From JBLHKT01 sp043101615 (GTDB taxonomy: Bacteria; Planctomycetota; Phycisphaerae; Phycisphaerales; UBA1924), in contig JBICID010000101.1 of assembly GCA_043101615.1 (NCBI GenBank), forward strand, positions 18,703 to 82,702: a stretch of 64,000 bases of DNA. The letters are read 5' to 3'. Positions within the stretch are counted from its first letter, which is position 1, and every line of letters starts with the position of its first letter. Shown piece by piece: positions 14,915 through 22,834 of the stretch. The notes under the pieces were generated by a model, which was not told the origin of the DNA, did no database searches, and saw nothing but the letters and a program-made list of their open reading frames with translations. A program made the position numbers and the translations under genes.

Positions 14915-16285
14915 TCAGGCCTTCTGCTTGGCCATGTGCTCGATGAGGTCGATCTCGGTGAGGACGCCGATGACCTGGCCGTTGTCGACCACGATCGCGG
15001 CCTCGTCGGCTCCGAAGACGCCGAAGAGTTCCTCGGCCTGGGCCTTGGGGTGGACCTGGCCCATGAGCTGGGTCTCGATGTCTTTGACGGGTGACTGGCC
15101 GGTGACCCGGCCGTCGGAGAGGCCTCGGAGCAGGTCGATCTCGTGGACCATGCCGAGCGGCTTGCCGTTGGGGTCGACGATGGGGACCTGGGAGACGCCG
15201 GCGGCCCGCATGCGCCGGACGACGTCGGCGACGGATTCGTTCTCGGTGGCGGTGATGACGGTGCGGCCCGGGTCGAGCAGGTCCTCGATGAGTCCGAGCC
15301 CGCGCCGGGGCTCGAGGAAGCCGTGCATCTTCATCCAGGCGTCGTCGAGGTACTTGGTGAGGTAGCGGGAGGCGTTGTCGGGCAGGACGACGACGACCTT
15401 TTTGCCGGGGCCCATCTCCCTGGCGATCCTGACGGCGATGTGTGCCATGCCGCCCGACGAGCCGCCGCAGAAGAGGCCTTCTTCGCGGGTGAGGCGGCGT
15501 GCCATGGTGAAGCACTCGTAGTCGTTGACCTGGTACATCTCGTCGAGGTACTGGGGGAGGAAGGCCTCGCACCTGATGTCCTCGCCGAGGCCCTCGACCT
15601 TGTAGACGTAGGGGGTGGGGAGCTCGCCGGTCTTGAACAGGTGGTAGTGCACGGAGCCGAGGGGGTCGACGCCGATGATCTGGCAGGGCGAGTTCTTCTC
15701 CTTGAAGAACTGTCCGATGCCGGACGCGGTGCCGCCGGTGCCGGTGCCGACGACGATGGCGTCGATCTGCCCTCCGTCGGTCTGGTCCCAGATCTCCTGG
15801 CCTGTGGAGAGCTTGTGTGCCTCGACGTTCCACTGTGAGTGGTACTGGTCCATGTAGAAGGAGCCGGGGGTGTCGGCGGCGATCTTCTTGGCGCGGTTGA
15901 CGTAGTGGTCGGGGGAGTCGCCGGGCACGTCGGTGGGGGTGATGATGACCTCGGCGCCGAAGGCGCGCAGGCCGTCGATCTTCTCCTGGCTCATCTTGTC
16001 GGGCATGGTGAAGACGCAGCGGTAGCCCTTGGCGGCGGCGACCATGGCGGCGCCCATGCCGGTGTTGCCGGAGGTGTTCTCGACGATGGTGCCGCCGGGC
16101 TTGAGCAGCCCCTCCTCCTCGGCGCGTTTGATGATGTGGGCGGCCATGCGGTCCTTGATGGAGCCGGCTGGGTTCATGAACTCGCACTTGGCGTAGACGT
16201 CGGCGGAGTTGGGCTCGACGACGCGCCGCAGCCTCACCAGCGGGGTGTTGCCGATGGCGTCGATGATGGTGTCGTAGGTCTGCAT
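14915..16285 (-). CDS. cystathionine beta-synthase with C-terminal CBS pair
   Basis: Condenses serine and homocysteine to cystathionine, the first step of reverse transsulfuration. The 456 residues contain the PLP domain (GNTPLVRLRR, Schiff-base lysine in NPAGSIKDR, SGNTGMG, GTGTGGTASG, GGSSGG) and then two CBS modules (about 335-456: VITATENESVADVVRRM and LFGVFGADEAAIVVDNG), which in relatives bind adenosyl ligands and tune activity. No haem-binding N-terminal extension is present. GAGGGAG precedes the ATG. It is the promoter-proximal gene of a two-gene operon with the cystathionine lyase/synthase. Confidence 0.92.
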   Translation of the reverse strand: MQTYDTIIDAIGNTPLVRLRRVVEPNSADVYAKCEFMNPAGSIKDRMAAHIIKRAEEEGLLKPGGTIVENTSGNTGMGAAMVAAAKGYRCVFTMPDKMSQEKIDGLRAFGAEVIITPTDVPGDSPDHYVNRAKKIAADTPGSFYMDQYHSQWNVEAHKLSTGQEIWDQTDGGQIDAIVVGTGTGGTASGIGQFFKEKNSPCQIIGVDPLGSVHYHLFKTGELPTPYVYKVEGLGEDIRCEAFLPQYLDEMYQVNDYECFTMARRLTREEGLFCGGSSGGMAHIAVRIAREMGPGKKVVVVLPDNASRYLTKYLDDAWMKMHGFLEPRRGLGLIEDLLDPGRTVITATENESVADVVRRMRAAGVSQVPIVDPNGKPLGMVHEIDLLRGLSDGRVTGQSPVKDIETQLMGQVHPKAQAEELFGVFGADEAAIVVDNGQVIGVLTEIDLIEHMAKQKA

Positions 16286-16523
16286 GGGGCTCCCTCGGAA
16301 GTCCCGGCAAGCCCGCGAAAATCGGGGTCCGGGACGGGGAGGATAGCGGGGCGTGGGCGGAAAAACCGCGAACCGGACCGGGCCCGGGGCGTATCTGAGG
16401 GCGAGCGCGGGCGATCGCCCGCGTCCACCAACCGATCGAACTTTGACCGGCCTGAGCGAGCCCGGGAGCGTCCCCGGTGCCGCTGCCGGTCTGCGCTCGT
16501 TCTCGGGGTAGACGGGGCGAAGC

Positions 16524-17369
16524 ATGTGCGGGTGCGGATTCGAGATGTCGCTGGGGGACACCGTGGTGCTGCTCGGGCTGCAGTGGGGGCTGGGCGTGCC
16601 GGTCTTCGGGTTCCGGCGACGGCGCGAGCGTGTCCGCGGGGGCCCGGACCGGAGCGACCACGCGTGCGCGGGGTGCGGGTACAGCCTCGAGGGGCTCGAC
16701 GAGCGGGCCCGGTGCCCGGAGTGCGGGCGGGACGACGCGCGCCTGAGGTTCCGGCAGGAGCGGGTGGCGGTGCGTTGGAGCCCGTGCGTGCGGACGCTGC
16801 TCGCCGGGACGGCGCTCGGGAGCGCGGTCGTCGCGTCGTGCGTGATGCGGATGGAGCTGATCCGGGGCGCGGCCGAGCGCGTGTACGGCTTCCCGCTGCT
16901 CGACCGCTTCTTCCGTGAGGACTTCAACTGGGGGTACCTGCTGATGCTGCTGGTGTGGCCGCTCGCGCTGGTGATCGGGCGGGCGCACCGGGCGCCGCTC
17001 GTCGGCTCGCTGCTGTGCTCGGCGGCCCTGTTCGGGGCGGTGTGCGTGCAGACGTGGAGCGCGGGCGTGTTCACGCCCGGGGCGGAGCTGAAGTTCTGGG
17101 CGAACGTGTCGGGCCTGCTGGGCGTGTGCGCCGCGTTGGTGCTGTCGGTGCTGATCGCCGAGGGCGCTGCACGGCGTAGGATGCCGCACCAAACGGAAGC
17201 GAGCGAGACCCCCCCATGCGCATCCTCCTCACCAACGACGACGGCATCGACGCGCCCGGCATCCGGGCCCTGCACGCGGCGCTCACGGCGAGCGACCCCG
17301 CCTCGCGCGACGCGTTCGGCGGGCCGATCGGCGGGCCCGAGACCGAGGTCTTCACCGTGGCCCCGATGA
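16524..17369 (+). CDS. zinc-ribbon polytopic membrane protein overlapping surE
   Basis: The 281-codon frame has a zinc knuckle pair CAGCGYSLEGLD...CPECG (about 48-70), which is common in planctomycete membrane proteins, then about four membrane segments between residues 85 and 220. The last 50 codons lie inside surE in another frame and read as low-complexity Ser/Thr/Arg sequence, unlike the rest. The natural end was probably near residue 230, so the stop may have been lost or a frameshift may be present. Function is unknown and the C-terminus is doubtful. Confidence 0.6.
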   Translation: MCGCGFEMSLGDTVVLLGLQWGLGVPVFGFRRRRERVRGGPDRSDHACAGCGYSLEGLDERARCPECGRDDARLRFRQERVAVRWSPCVRTLLAGTALGSAVVASCVMRMELIRGAAERVYGFPLLDRFFREDFNWGYLLMLLVWPLALVIGRAHRAPLVGSLLCSAALFGAVCVQTWSAGVFTPGAELKFWANVSGLLGVCAALVLSVLIAEGAARRRMPHQTEASETPPCASSSPTTTASTRPASGPCTRRSRRATPPRATRSAGRSAGPRPRSSPWPR

Positions 17370-18238
17370 CGGTGCAGAGCGCCACCAGCCACGGCGTGAC
17401 GTTCCACCAGCCGCTGATGACCCGCCCGGCCACGATCAACGGGCGTGCGGGCGTCGCGGTGGACGGGCGCCCGGCGGACTGCATGAAGCTGGCGCTCTCG
17501 ACGCTGTGGCCGGAGCGGTTCGGCGAGGGCGAACGCCCGGACCTGGTCGTGAGCGGGATGAACGCGGGTGCGAACGCGGGGATCAACATCATTTATTCGG
17601 GCACGGTGGCGGCGGCGATCGAGGCGGCGTTCCTGGGCGTGCCCGCGGTGGCAGTCAGCCTGCACCTGGGGCGGGGCAACCCGGACTTCGGGGCGGGGGC
17701 GCGTCACGCGCGTCGTGCGATCGAGCGTGTGATCGCCGCGGACGGCAAGGGCCCGGGCGAGGTGGGGCTGGACCCGCACGAGGTGATCAACATCAACGTG
17801 CCTCGTTGCGAGGCGCCGGCGCCCGAGGTGCCCGAGACCGAGGAGGAGCGTGTGAGCCGCCTGGTGAGGGCAGGTCTGCCGTCGCAGGCGCCGTCCCGGG
17901 GCGACCCGACGAACGCCTCGGGCTTCTTCCCGGACCCGCTGCTGGCCGGCCCGGACGCCGACCAGCCGCACGACCCGGAGGCGGAGCTGCCCGTGGTGGT
18001 CTGCCCGATGAACTGCCACGGTCACGCCGACCAGTACGAGCGCCGCTCGACACCCAGCGGGCAGTCGTACTACTGGGCCGCGGCGGGCGGGTTCGACTTC
18101 CACGAGATCGACGCGGGGTCGGACGTGGAGCTGCTGTTCAAGCGTTGCATCACGGTGACGCCGCTGCGGTACGACCTGACGCACGCCGAGCGTGCGGTGG
18201 TGTGGGCCCAGCGCCTGGGCGAGATGAGCGCGTCATGA
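17216..18238 (+). CDS. surE: 5'/3'-nucleotidase SurE
   Basis: Nucleoside-monophosphate phosphatase of the SurE family. The N-terminus MRILLTNDDGIDAPG carries the metal-binding DD pair (8-9); VAPMTVQSA and VSGMNAGANAGINIIYSGTVAAAIEA complete the active-site signature. At 340 residues it is longer than the usual 250-260; the extra sequence is mostly a Pro/Glu/Asp-rich stretch around 200-260. The ATG is preceded by seven C residues and no good Shine-Dalgarno sequence. The stop overlaps the next ATG (ATGA). Confidence 0.92.
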   Translation: MRILLTNDDGIDAPGIRALHAALTASDPASRDAFGGPIGGPETEVFTVAPMTVQSATSHGVTFHQPLMTRPATINGRAGVAVDGRPADCMKLALSTLWPERFGEGERPDLVVSGMNAGANAGINIIYSGTVAAAIEAAFLGVPAVAVSLHLGRGNPDFGAGARHARRAIERVIAADGKGPGEVGLDPHEVININVPRCEAPAPEVPETEEERVSRLVRAGLPSQAPSRGDPTNASGFFPDPLLAGPDADQPHDPEAELPVVVCPMNCHGHADQYERRSTPSGQSYYWAAAGGFDFHEIDAGSDVELLFKRCITVTPLRYDLTHAERAVVWAQRLGEMSAS

Positions 18239-19554
18239 GTGTGGGCCGGGGTGCGTGGCCGGGGTGGTGGGTGCTGGGGTGGCTGTGCGCGGGGGCGTCG
18301 GCCCAGCCGGGGGGGTGCGACGAGACGGTGGATTGCGACCCGCCGGATGCGAGCGGGGCGTACGTGCTCAACGAGCCGGGCCCGCTGGGGTACACCTCCG
18401 ACCTGGCGGGCTTCACGCCGGACCGTCGCCCGATCGCGGTGATCTCGCCGTTCAACGGGTCGCGCTCGCCCGAGGACGGTCTGGGCTTTGTGCCGGCGTT
18501 CGTGGACTGCCCCGGGGCGGAGGCGTGGCTGCTGGGCGAGCTCGAGCGTGCGTGGGGGGCCGGGTTCCGGCGGTTCATCCTGAACCGTCCGGGCGGGCTG
18601 CCGGCGAGCAACGGGCACGTGGCGCAGCAGCAGTTCCAGCACCTGGAGCGGTGGCGCAAGGCGGTGTACGCGGACGCGGTCGGGGGCTGGTTCTCCGAGA
18701 AGCTCGCGGAGGACCCGGACGCCGAGCTGGGCGTGTTCATCGGGTCCACGCAGAACAACGCGTGCGACCCGTGCCACACGCCGCGTGCCGGGGTGGAGCG
18801 TGGCGAGTTGCTGTACGACTGTACCGGGACCGACTCGACCCTGACGCGCAACATGAGCGCCGCGGAGCGGGCCAGCGCCGAGCTGACGTACCAGAACACG
18901 CGCCCGTGGATCGAGGCGGGCTACAACGCCTTCTGGTTCGACGCGACCTCGCGGACCGAGGTGGTCGATGCGCACGGGTTCTCGGAGCCGGACACCATCC
19001 TCGCGATGGCGGACAACCCCGACTACGCGGGGGTCAAGATCGCGGGCGAGGCGGTGCCGGTGGCGCGCGGGCGTCCGATCGAGCGGTACACGCGCGGGGC
19101 GGCGTGGATCGGGCTGCACCGGTTCTTCGAGAACTCGCGTCTGAACGCGGCCACGCTCGACCCGGGCACGACCGAGGTGGTCTGCGCGTTCCAGGGCCCG
19201 GAGGGGGGGCGCGGGTACCCGGCGTACGACCTGGCGTTGGTCGCCCGGTACCGGGACCGGGGGTTTGTGCTGGCGTCCTGGCGGTCGGACTCGTACCCGC
19301 ACCTGCGCCGCGTGCTGGACGTGCTGGACGGGACGCTCTCGCCCCGGGAGCTCGCCGACTTCGACGCCGACGGGACGCCCGACTGCGACGACTGGGACCT
19401 GTTCCACGCCCGGTGGCGGCTCCACCGGGGGGAGACCGACACCGACCCGGCGGTCTGGGACGGCGACGCGGACGACGACGGTGACGTCGACGACGACGAC
19501 CGGGCCCACTTCGTGCGGAACTGGCGCAGGCTGGGGCTGGAGCCCTGCGGCTGA
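18235..19554 (+). CDS. secreted protein of unknown function with dockerin-like Ca-binding tail
   Basis: 439 residues. A signal peptide is visible (WWVLGWLCAGASAQ) with cleavage expected after ASA. The body (30-370) looks like a TIM-barrel-type enzyme: AVISPFNGSRSPEDGLGF, RFILNRPGG, GYNAFWFDATS and GVKIAGEAVPV are compatible with a glycoside-hydrolase-like fold, but I do not recognise the family. The last 70 residues have EF-hand-like loops (DFDADGTPDCDDWD; a second acidic loop DGDADDDGDVDDDDRAHF) and end in EPCG, a divergent relative of the FLAGC module seen elsewhere in the window. Its ATG overlaps the surE stop, so it is translationally coupled. Confidence 0.75.
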   Translation: MSVGRGAWPGWWVLGWLCAGASAQPGGCDETVDCDPPDASGAYVLNEPGPLGYTSDLAGFTPDRRPIAVISPFNGSRSPEDGLGFVPAFVDCPGAEAWLLGELERAWGAGFRRFILNRPGGLPASNGHVAQQQFQHLERWRKAVYADAVGGWFSEKLAEDPDAELGVFIGSTQNNACDPCHTPRAGVERGELLYDCTGTDSTLTRNMSAAERASAELTYQNTRPWIEAGYNAFWFDATSRTEVVDAHGFSEPDTILAMADNPDYAGVKIAGEAVPVARGRPIERYTRGAAWIGLHRFFENSRLNAATLDPGTTEVVCAFQGPEGGRGYPAYDLALVARYRDRGFVLASWRSDSYPHLRRVLDVLDGTLSPRELADFDADGTPDCDDWDLFHARWRLHRGETDTDPAVWDGDADDDGDVDDDDRAHFVRNWRRLGLEPCG

Positions 19555-19608
19555 CGGTGCGGGCGGGGGTGGCCCGCCGGTAGACTGCGCCCAGCCGGGA
19601 GGTGACCC

Positions 19609-20145
19609 ATGGGCGGCAAGCAGTCGGTCCCCGCGACGAAGTTCGACCCGAAGCTCTTCGCGCGACAGGTGCAGCGGGTCAGGAACGATCAGAAGAAGAA
19701 CTTCTACGACTGGATCGACCGGGAGTGCGCGTCGCTCGAGAAGTCGCTGGAGCCGTTCGCCAAGGGGAAGGTGAAGCCGGACAGGGCGCCCGCGGAGATC
19801 AAGAAGCTGGTCAGGGCGCAGAAGAAGGGGCTGGACAAGCTCGAGAAGGCCGCGCGCGACAAGGCGAACTACCCGGAGGCGTTGCGCACGCTGCTCGAGA
19901 CCGCGCCGGACGACCTGGACGACAAGACGAAGCTGGTCGTCACCAAGCTCGCCGAGACCGGCGCGGGGCAGACCGAGGACGAGCGTCGCGAGCGGGAGAA
20001 GCAGCTCAAGACCACGCTGGAGCACATCGCGCGCAACCGCGGGCAGATGGAGAAGGTCTACGGCTCCGAGGTGGCCGAGCCCGTCACGGTGCTGACGCTT
20101 GCGCTTGCGCTGTTGCTGGACTATGTGAGCCGGAAGAAGAGGTAG
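19609..20145 (+). CDS. hypothetical charged protein with C-terminal hydrophobic tail
   Basis: 178 residues, Lys/Glu-rich and mostly helical by composition, with a short hydrophobic C-terminus (VTVLTLALALLLDYV) followed by SRKKR. That tail could act as a tail anchor. GGGAGGTG lies just before the ATG. It is 54 bp after the secreted-protein gene on the same strand. No family recognised. Confidence 0.6.
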   Translation: MGGKQSVPATKFDPKLFARQVQRVRNDQKKNFYDWIDRECASLEKSLEPFAKGKVKPDRAPAEIKKLVRAQKKGLDKLEKAARDKANYPEALRTLLETAPDDLDDKTKLVVTKLAETGAGQTEDERREREKQLKTTLEHIARNRGQMEKVYGSEVAEPVTVLTLALALLLDYVSRKKR

Positions 20146-20174
20146 GGGTGTTTCTTCGGTTGCCCCGGAGGTCT

Positions 20175-20194
20175 CCCTCGGCTTGCGCCGAGGG
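20175..20194. repeat. short palindromic repeat (copy 2)
   Basis: Stem CCCTCGGC/GCCGAGGG with a TTGC loop, the inverse of the hairpin at 3635-3652. It sits in the 215-base spacer between convergent genes (19609-20145 and 20361-21239). The rest of that spacer shows a GA-rich run (20281-20297) and nothing coding. Confidence 0.55.
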
Positions 20195-20360
20195 CTCGCT
20201 CCGTGGTGGGCGCACTCGCCTGATGCGCAGAGTAGAGGAGGGCGCAAAGTGAACGGCTGCTGATTGCTCGGCAGCCGCTCGGAGGGAGAGAGAGAGATTC
20301 GGATGCGGGGCGGGCGATGGCGCGTCGCCCCGCGTGGTGTGTCTGGTGCGTCCCGTCGTG

Positions 20361-21239
20361 TCAGAGGGTGGAGTCGATGGACTCGAAGACCTCGGGCAGC
20401 GCGGCCCGGATGGAGTCGATCTGCTCCTGGCTGATGTTGAGCTGCTGGCGGACCTCCTGCGAGATCTCGAGGCTGGGCAGGTCGAGGCGGAAGCCGCCGC
20501 ACTCGGCCGCGAGGCGGTCGGCGATGTAGACGATCGCGCACAGGGTCTTGTTGTCGCTTGCGACGGCGGAGGGGTCGTGGTGGTGGCCGGTGACGGTGAT
20601 GAACGGGGCGGGGAACTTCCACTTCTCGCACAGGGCCTTGCCGAAGTCCTGGTGTGTCGCGCCGAAGACGCGCTCCTCGGCCTCGAGCAGGCCCACCGCG
20701 GGCACGCCGTCCTCGTCGGCCCCGCACAGCTCGATCGTCTCGATGAGCTTGTTGCGGTCGTACTGCATCTCGACCATGAGGCCGATGTCGTGGATCAGTC
20801 CGGCGAGGTAGGCCTCGTCGCCCAGGCCGAGCTTGAGCTTGTCGGCGATGATCTTGCAGGCCATCGCGACTTGGTTGGAGTGCGTCCACAGGTCCTTGGC
20901 GCTGAAGGTGCTGGTCAGCTCGCCGCCGCGGAACAGCTTGGCGAGGCTGGCTGCGATGGCGATGTTCTTCACGGCGTTGAGGCCGAGCATGACGATCGCC
21001 CGGTTGATCGAGGCGATCTGCCCGGGCAGGCCGTAGAAGGACGAGTTGACGACCTTCAGGATGCGTGAGCACAGGGCCGGATCGTTGCTGATCACCGCGT
21101 GCAGGTCCTGGGCGGTCGAGGAGGGGTCCTCGACGAGGTCGATGATCTTGAGGGTGATCTCGGGGAGCGTCGCGATGTGGCTGATCTCGCGGATGGCGCT
21201 CTGGACGATCTGCTCGCGCTGCTCGGTGGAAATGGCCAT
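20361..21239 (-). CDS. HDOD-domain signalling protein
   Basis: 292 residues. The N-terminal HDOD domain is clear: IREISHIATLPEI, VISNDPALCSRILKVVNSS, YGLPGQIASINRAIVMLG, then LAGLIHDIGLMVEM. HDOD proteins are HD-superfamily relatives used in bacterial signalling (chemotaxis, two-component and c-di-GMP systems); most lack catalysis. Here an HDIG-like motif (HDIG) remains and HHHDPSA follows, so some metal binding is possible. AAGGAGA precedes the ATG. It stands alone, with no kinase or receiver next to it. Confidence 0.88.
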   Translation of the reverse strand: MAISTEQREQIVQSAIREISHIATLPEITLKIIDLVEDPSSTAQDLHAVISNDPALCSRILKVVNSSFYGLPGQIASINRAIVMLGLNAVKNIAIAASLAKLFRGGELTSTFSAKDLWTHSNQVAMACKIIADKLKLGLGDEAYLAGLIHDIGLMVEMQYDRNKLIETIELCGADEDGVPAVGLLEAEERVFGATHQDFGKALCEKWKFPAPFITVTGHHHDPSAVASDNKTLCAIVYIADRLAAECGGFRLDLPSLEISQEVRQQLNISQEQIDSIRAALPEVFESIDSTL

Positions 21240-21543
21240 GCCGGTCTCCTTGAGGGTGTCGCGACCAGCATCGACCGCTGACCCTGCCGACTTTTCCGAA
21301 CCGTCCGTTTTTTCCGAGTCCCATCACATCGGGGCGCGCCGCGGGCCCCCGGACACCCATAACGGTGGGGACGTAGCGTCGCAGGCTGCCCGGATGGGGT
21401 GTCTTTGGTGCCCGCCTTCGACCCGGAGGGCGAAGGCGGAAGCGAGCGGAGTAGGTTCGGGCGTGCTTTGCCCTGCGGGTCAAAGCACGGCACCGCAACC
21501 TGTGGCGATCCGTGGAGAAGGCCGCGCCGTCTCCACGCCACCC
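21240..21543. other. intergenic region with composite REP repeat
   Basis: The 304 bases upstream of the HDOD gene and downstream of the NeuC-type gene on the minus strand. It holds the repeat at 21408-21496. The HDOD promoter should lie in 21260-21400, but no convincing hexamers were found. Confidence 0.45.
21408..21496. repeat. composite double-hairpin REP element (copy 2)
   Basis: GTGCCC, hairpin ccgccttcg/cgaaggcgg (21412-21439), spacer, hairpin gtgctttg/caaagcac (21463-21488), GGCACCGC. This mirrors the unit at 13501-13582 in reverse orientation; the outer edges are conserved while stem sequences have co-varied. Confidence 0.6.
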
Positions 21544-22758
21544 TTAATACGCGCAACGCTTCCGCAGCCGGCGCTCGTCGTGCGGGTCGTGCGTGGCGAG
21601 AGCCTCGGCGATGCGGACGCCCGCCAGCCCGTCGCCGAAGGGGTGGCTCGCGCCGCCCTCGTCGGACGTGTCGCACTGGGCCGCGCGGTCGAGGGCCCCG
21701 CGGATCGCCTCGGCGTCCTCCGCCGCCCAGAAGGTCAGGCCCTCGGCCCGCTCGCGACCCGCCTGGCGCTGCCCGATGTCCACGGTGGGGCACCCGAGGG
21801 CCGCGGCCTCGATCAGGCCCGAGGACGAGTTGCCGACCAGCACCCCCCCCCGGGAGTCTGGCTTGTCGTCCGCGTGCTGCTCGGCCAGGCGCTTCAGCAC
21901 GCCGACGAACTCGTCGCGCGTCAGGTGGCGTTCCAGGTGGACCGCGTCGCCAGCGTTGACCAGCGCCCGCAGCACGCCCTCGCGCCCGGGGTCGAAGTTC
22001 GGGTGCAGCGCCAGCACGCGTCGGCCTTCCAGGGCCTCCAGCACCAGGCTGGTCGCGTGCTCCTCGGCCTCGTCGGTGCGCCCGATCGGGTGCATCAGCA
22101 GCACGGCGTCCGGGGCGCCCAGCTCGGCCCATCGCTTGTCGCCGATCGGGCGGACCGAGGCGAGCCCGTCGAGCGCCGGCGAGCCGACCACGACCACGTC
22201 CTGCGGGCGCTCGCCCATCTTGCGGATGCGCTCGCCGGAGGTCACGGTCGCCGCGAGGTGCAGGTGGGCGAGCTTGGTGATCGCGTGTCGCATCGACTCG
22301 TCGGCGACGCCCTCGGCCCGGTCCCCGCCGTGGATGTGGGCCAGGGCCAGCCCGCCCAGGCTCGCGGCGGTCGCGGCCGCGTACGCCTCGACCCGGTCCC
22401 CCAGCACCACCACCCACTCGGGCGCGTGTGCCCGGAACGAGCGTCCGAAGCGCGAGATCCCCTTGCCGACCGCTTCCACGTCGGCCCAGCGTCCGACCTT
22501 CCCGGCGACCTGCATCGGGACCGAGTCCGCGACGTCGAAGTCCCGCTTCACGTCGTAGAAGGTCAGCCCGGGCTGGATGAGGTGCGAGCCCGAGGCGATC
22601 ACGAGCAGTTCCAGGTCGCGGCGTGTCTGGATCGCGTGCATCACGGGGCGCAGCAGCCCGTAGTCGGCGCGCGAGCCGGTCACCACCGCCACGCGGCGCG
22701 GGCGGTCGGCCTCCGCGGTCCCGCTGCGTTCGTCGCCCGCCCAGTCCGGTCCGATCAT
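21544..22758 (-). CDS. neuC: UDP-N-acetylglucosamine 2-epimerase, hydrolysing (NeuC type)
   Basis: 404 residues of the GT-B-fold epimerase family that turns UDP-GlcNAc into UDP and ManNAc. Recognisable blocks: VAVVTGSRADYGLLRPVM, VVVLGDRVEAYAAA, LAHIHGGDRAEGVADESMRHAITKLAHLHL, VVGSPALDGL, LHPNFDPG and VGNSSSGLIEA. The hydrolysing NeuC subgroup is suggested by ADYGLLRPVM and HGGD. ManNAc would feed sialic-acid-like sugar synthesis, but no neuB or neuA is in the window. GAGG lies before the ATG. It is divergent from dxr. Confidence 0.88.
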   Translation of the reverse strand: MIGPDWAGDERSGTAEADRPRRVAVVTGSRADYGLLRPVMHAIQTRRDLELLVIASGSHLIQPGLTFYDVKRDFDVADSVPMQVAGKVGRWADVEAVGKGISRFGRSFRAHAPEWVVVLGDRVEAYAAATAASLGGLALAHIHGGDRAEGVADESMRHAITKLAHLHLAATVTSGERIRKMGERPQDVVVVGSPALDGLASVRPIGDKRWAELGAPDAVLLMHPIGRTDEAEEHATSLVLEALEGRRVLALHPNFDPGREGVLRALVNAGDAVHLERHLTRDEFVGVLKRLAEQHADDKPDSRGGVLVGNSSSGLIEAAALGCPTVDIGQRQAGRERAEGLTFWAAEDAEAIRGALDRAAQCDTSDEGGASHPFGDGLAGVRIAEALATHDPHDERRLRKRCAY

Positions 22759-22822
22759 GCGCTGCCTCGCGTTCCGTCGGGGGGCGGTGGGGGCGTGCCA
22801 TGCCGCCCTCGCCCCGGGCCAC

Positions 22823-22828
22823 TACGCT
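22823..22828 (+). promoter_or_regulatory. -10 box of leaderless promoter (dxr)
   Basis: TACGCT ends 6 bases before the ATG at 22835. This favours 22835 over the earlier in-frame ATG at 22757. Confidence 0.5.
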
Positions 22829-22834
22829 TGCCCG

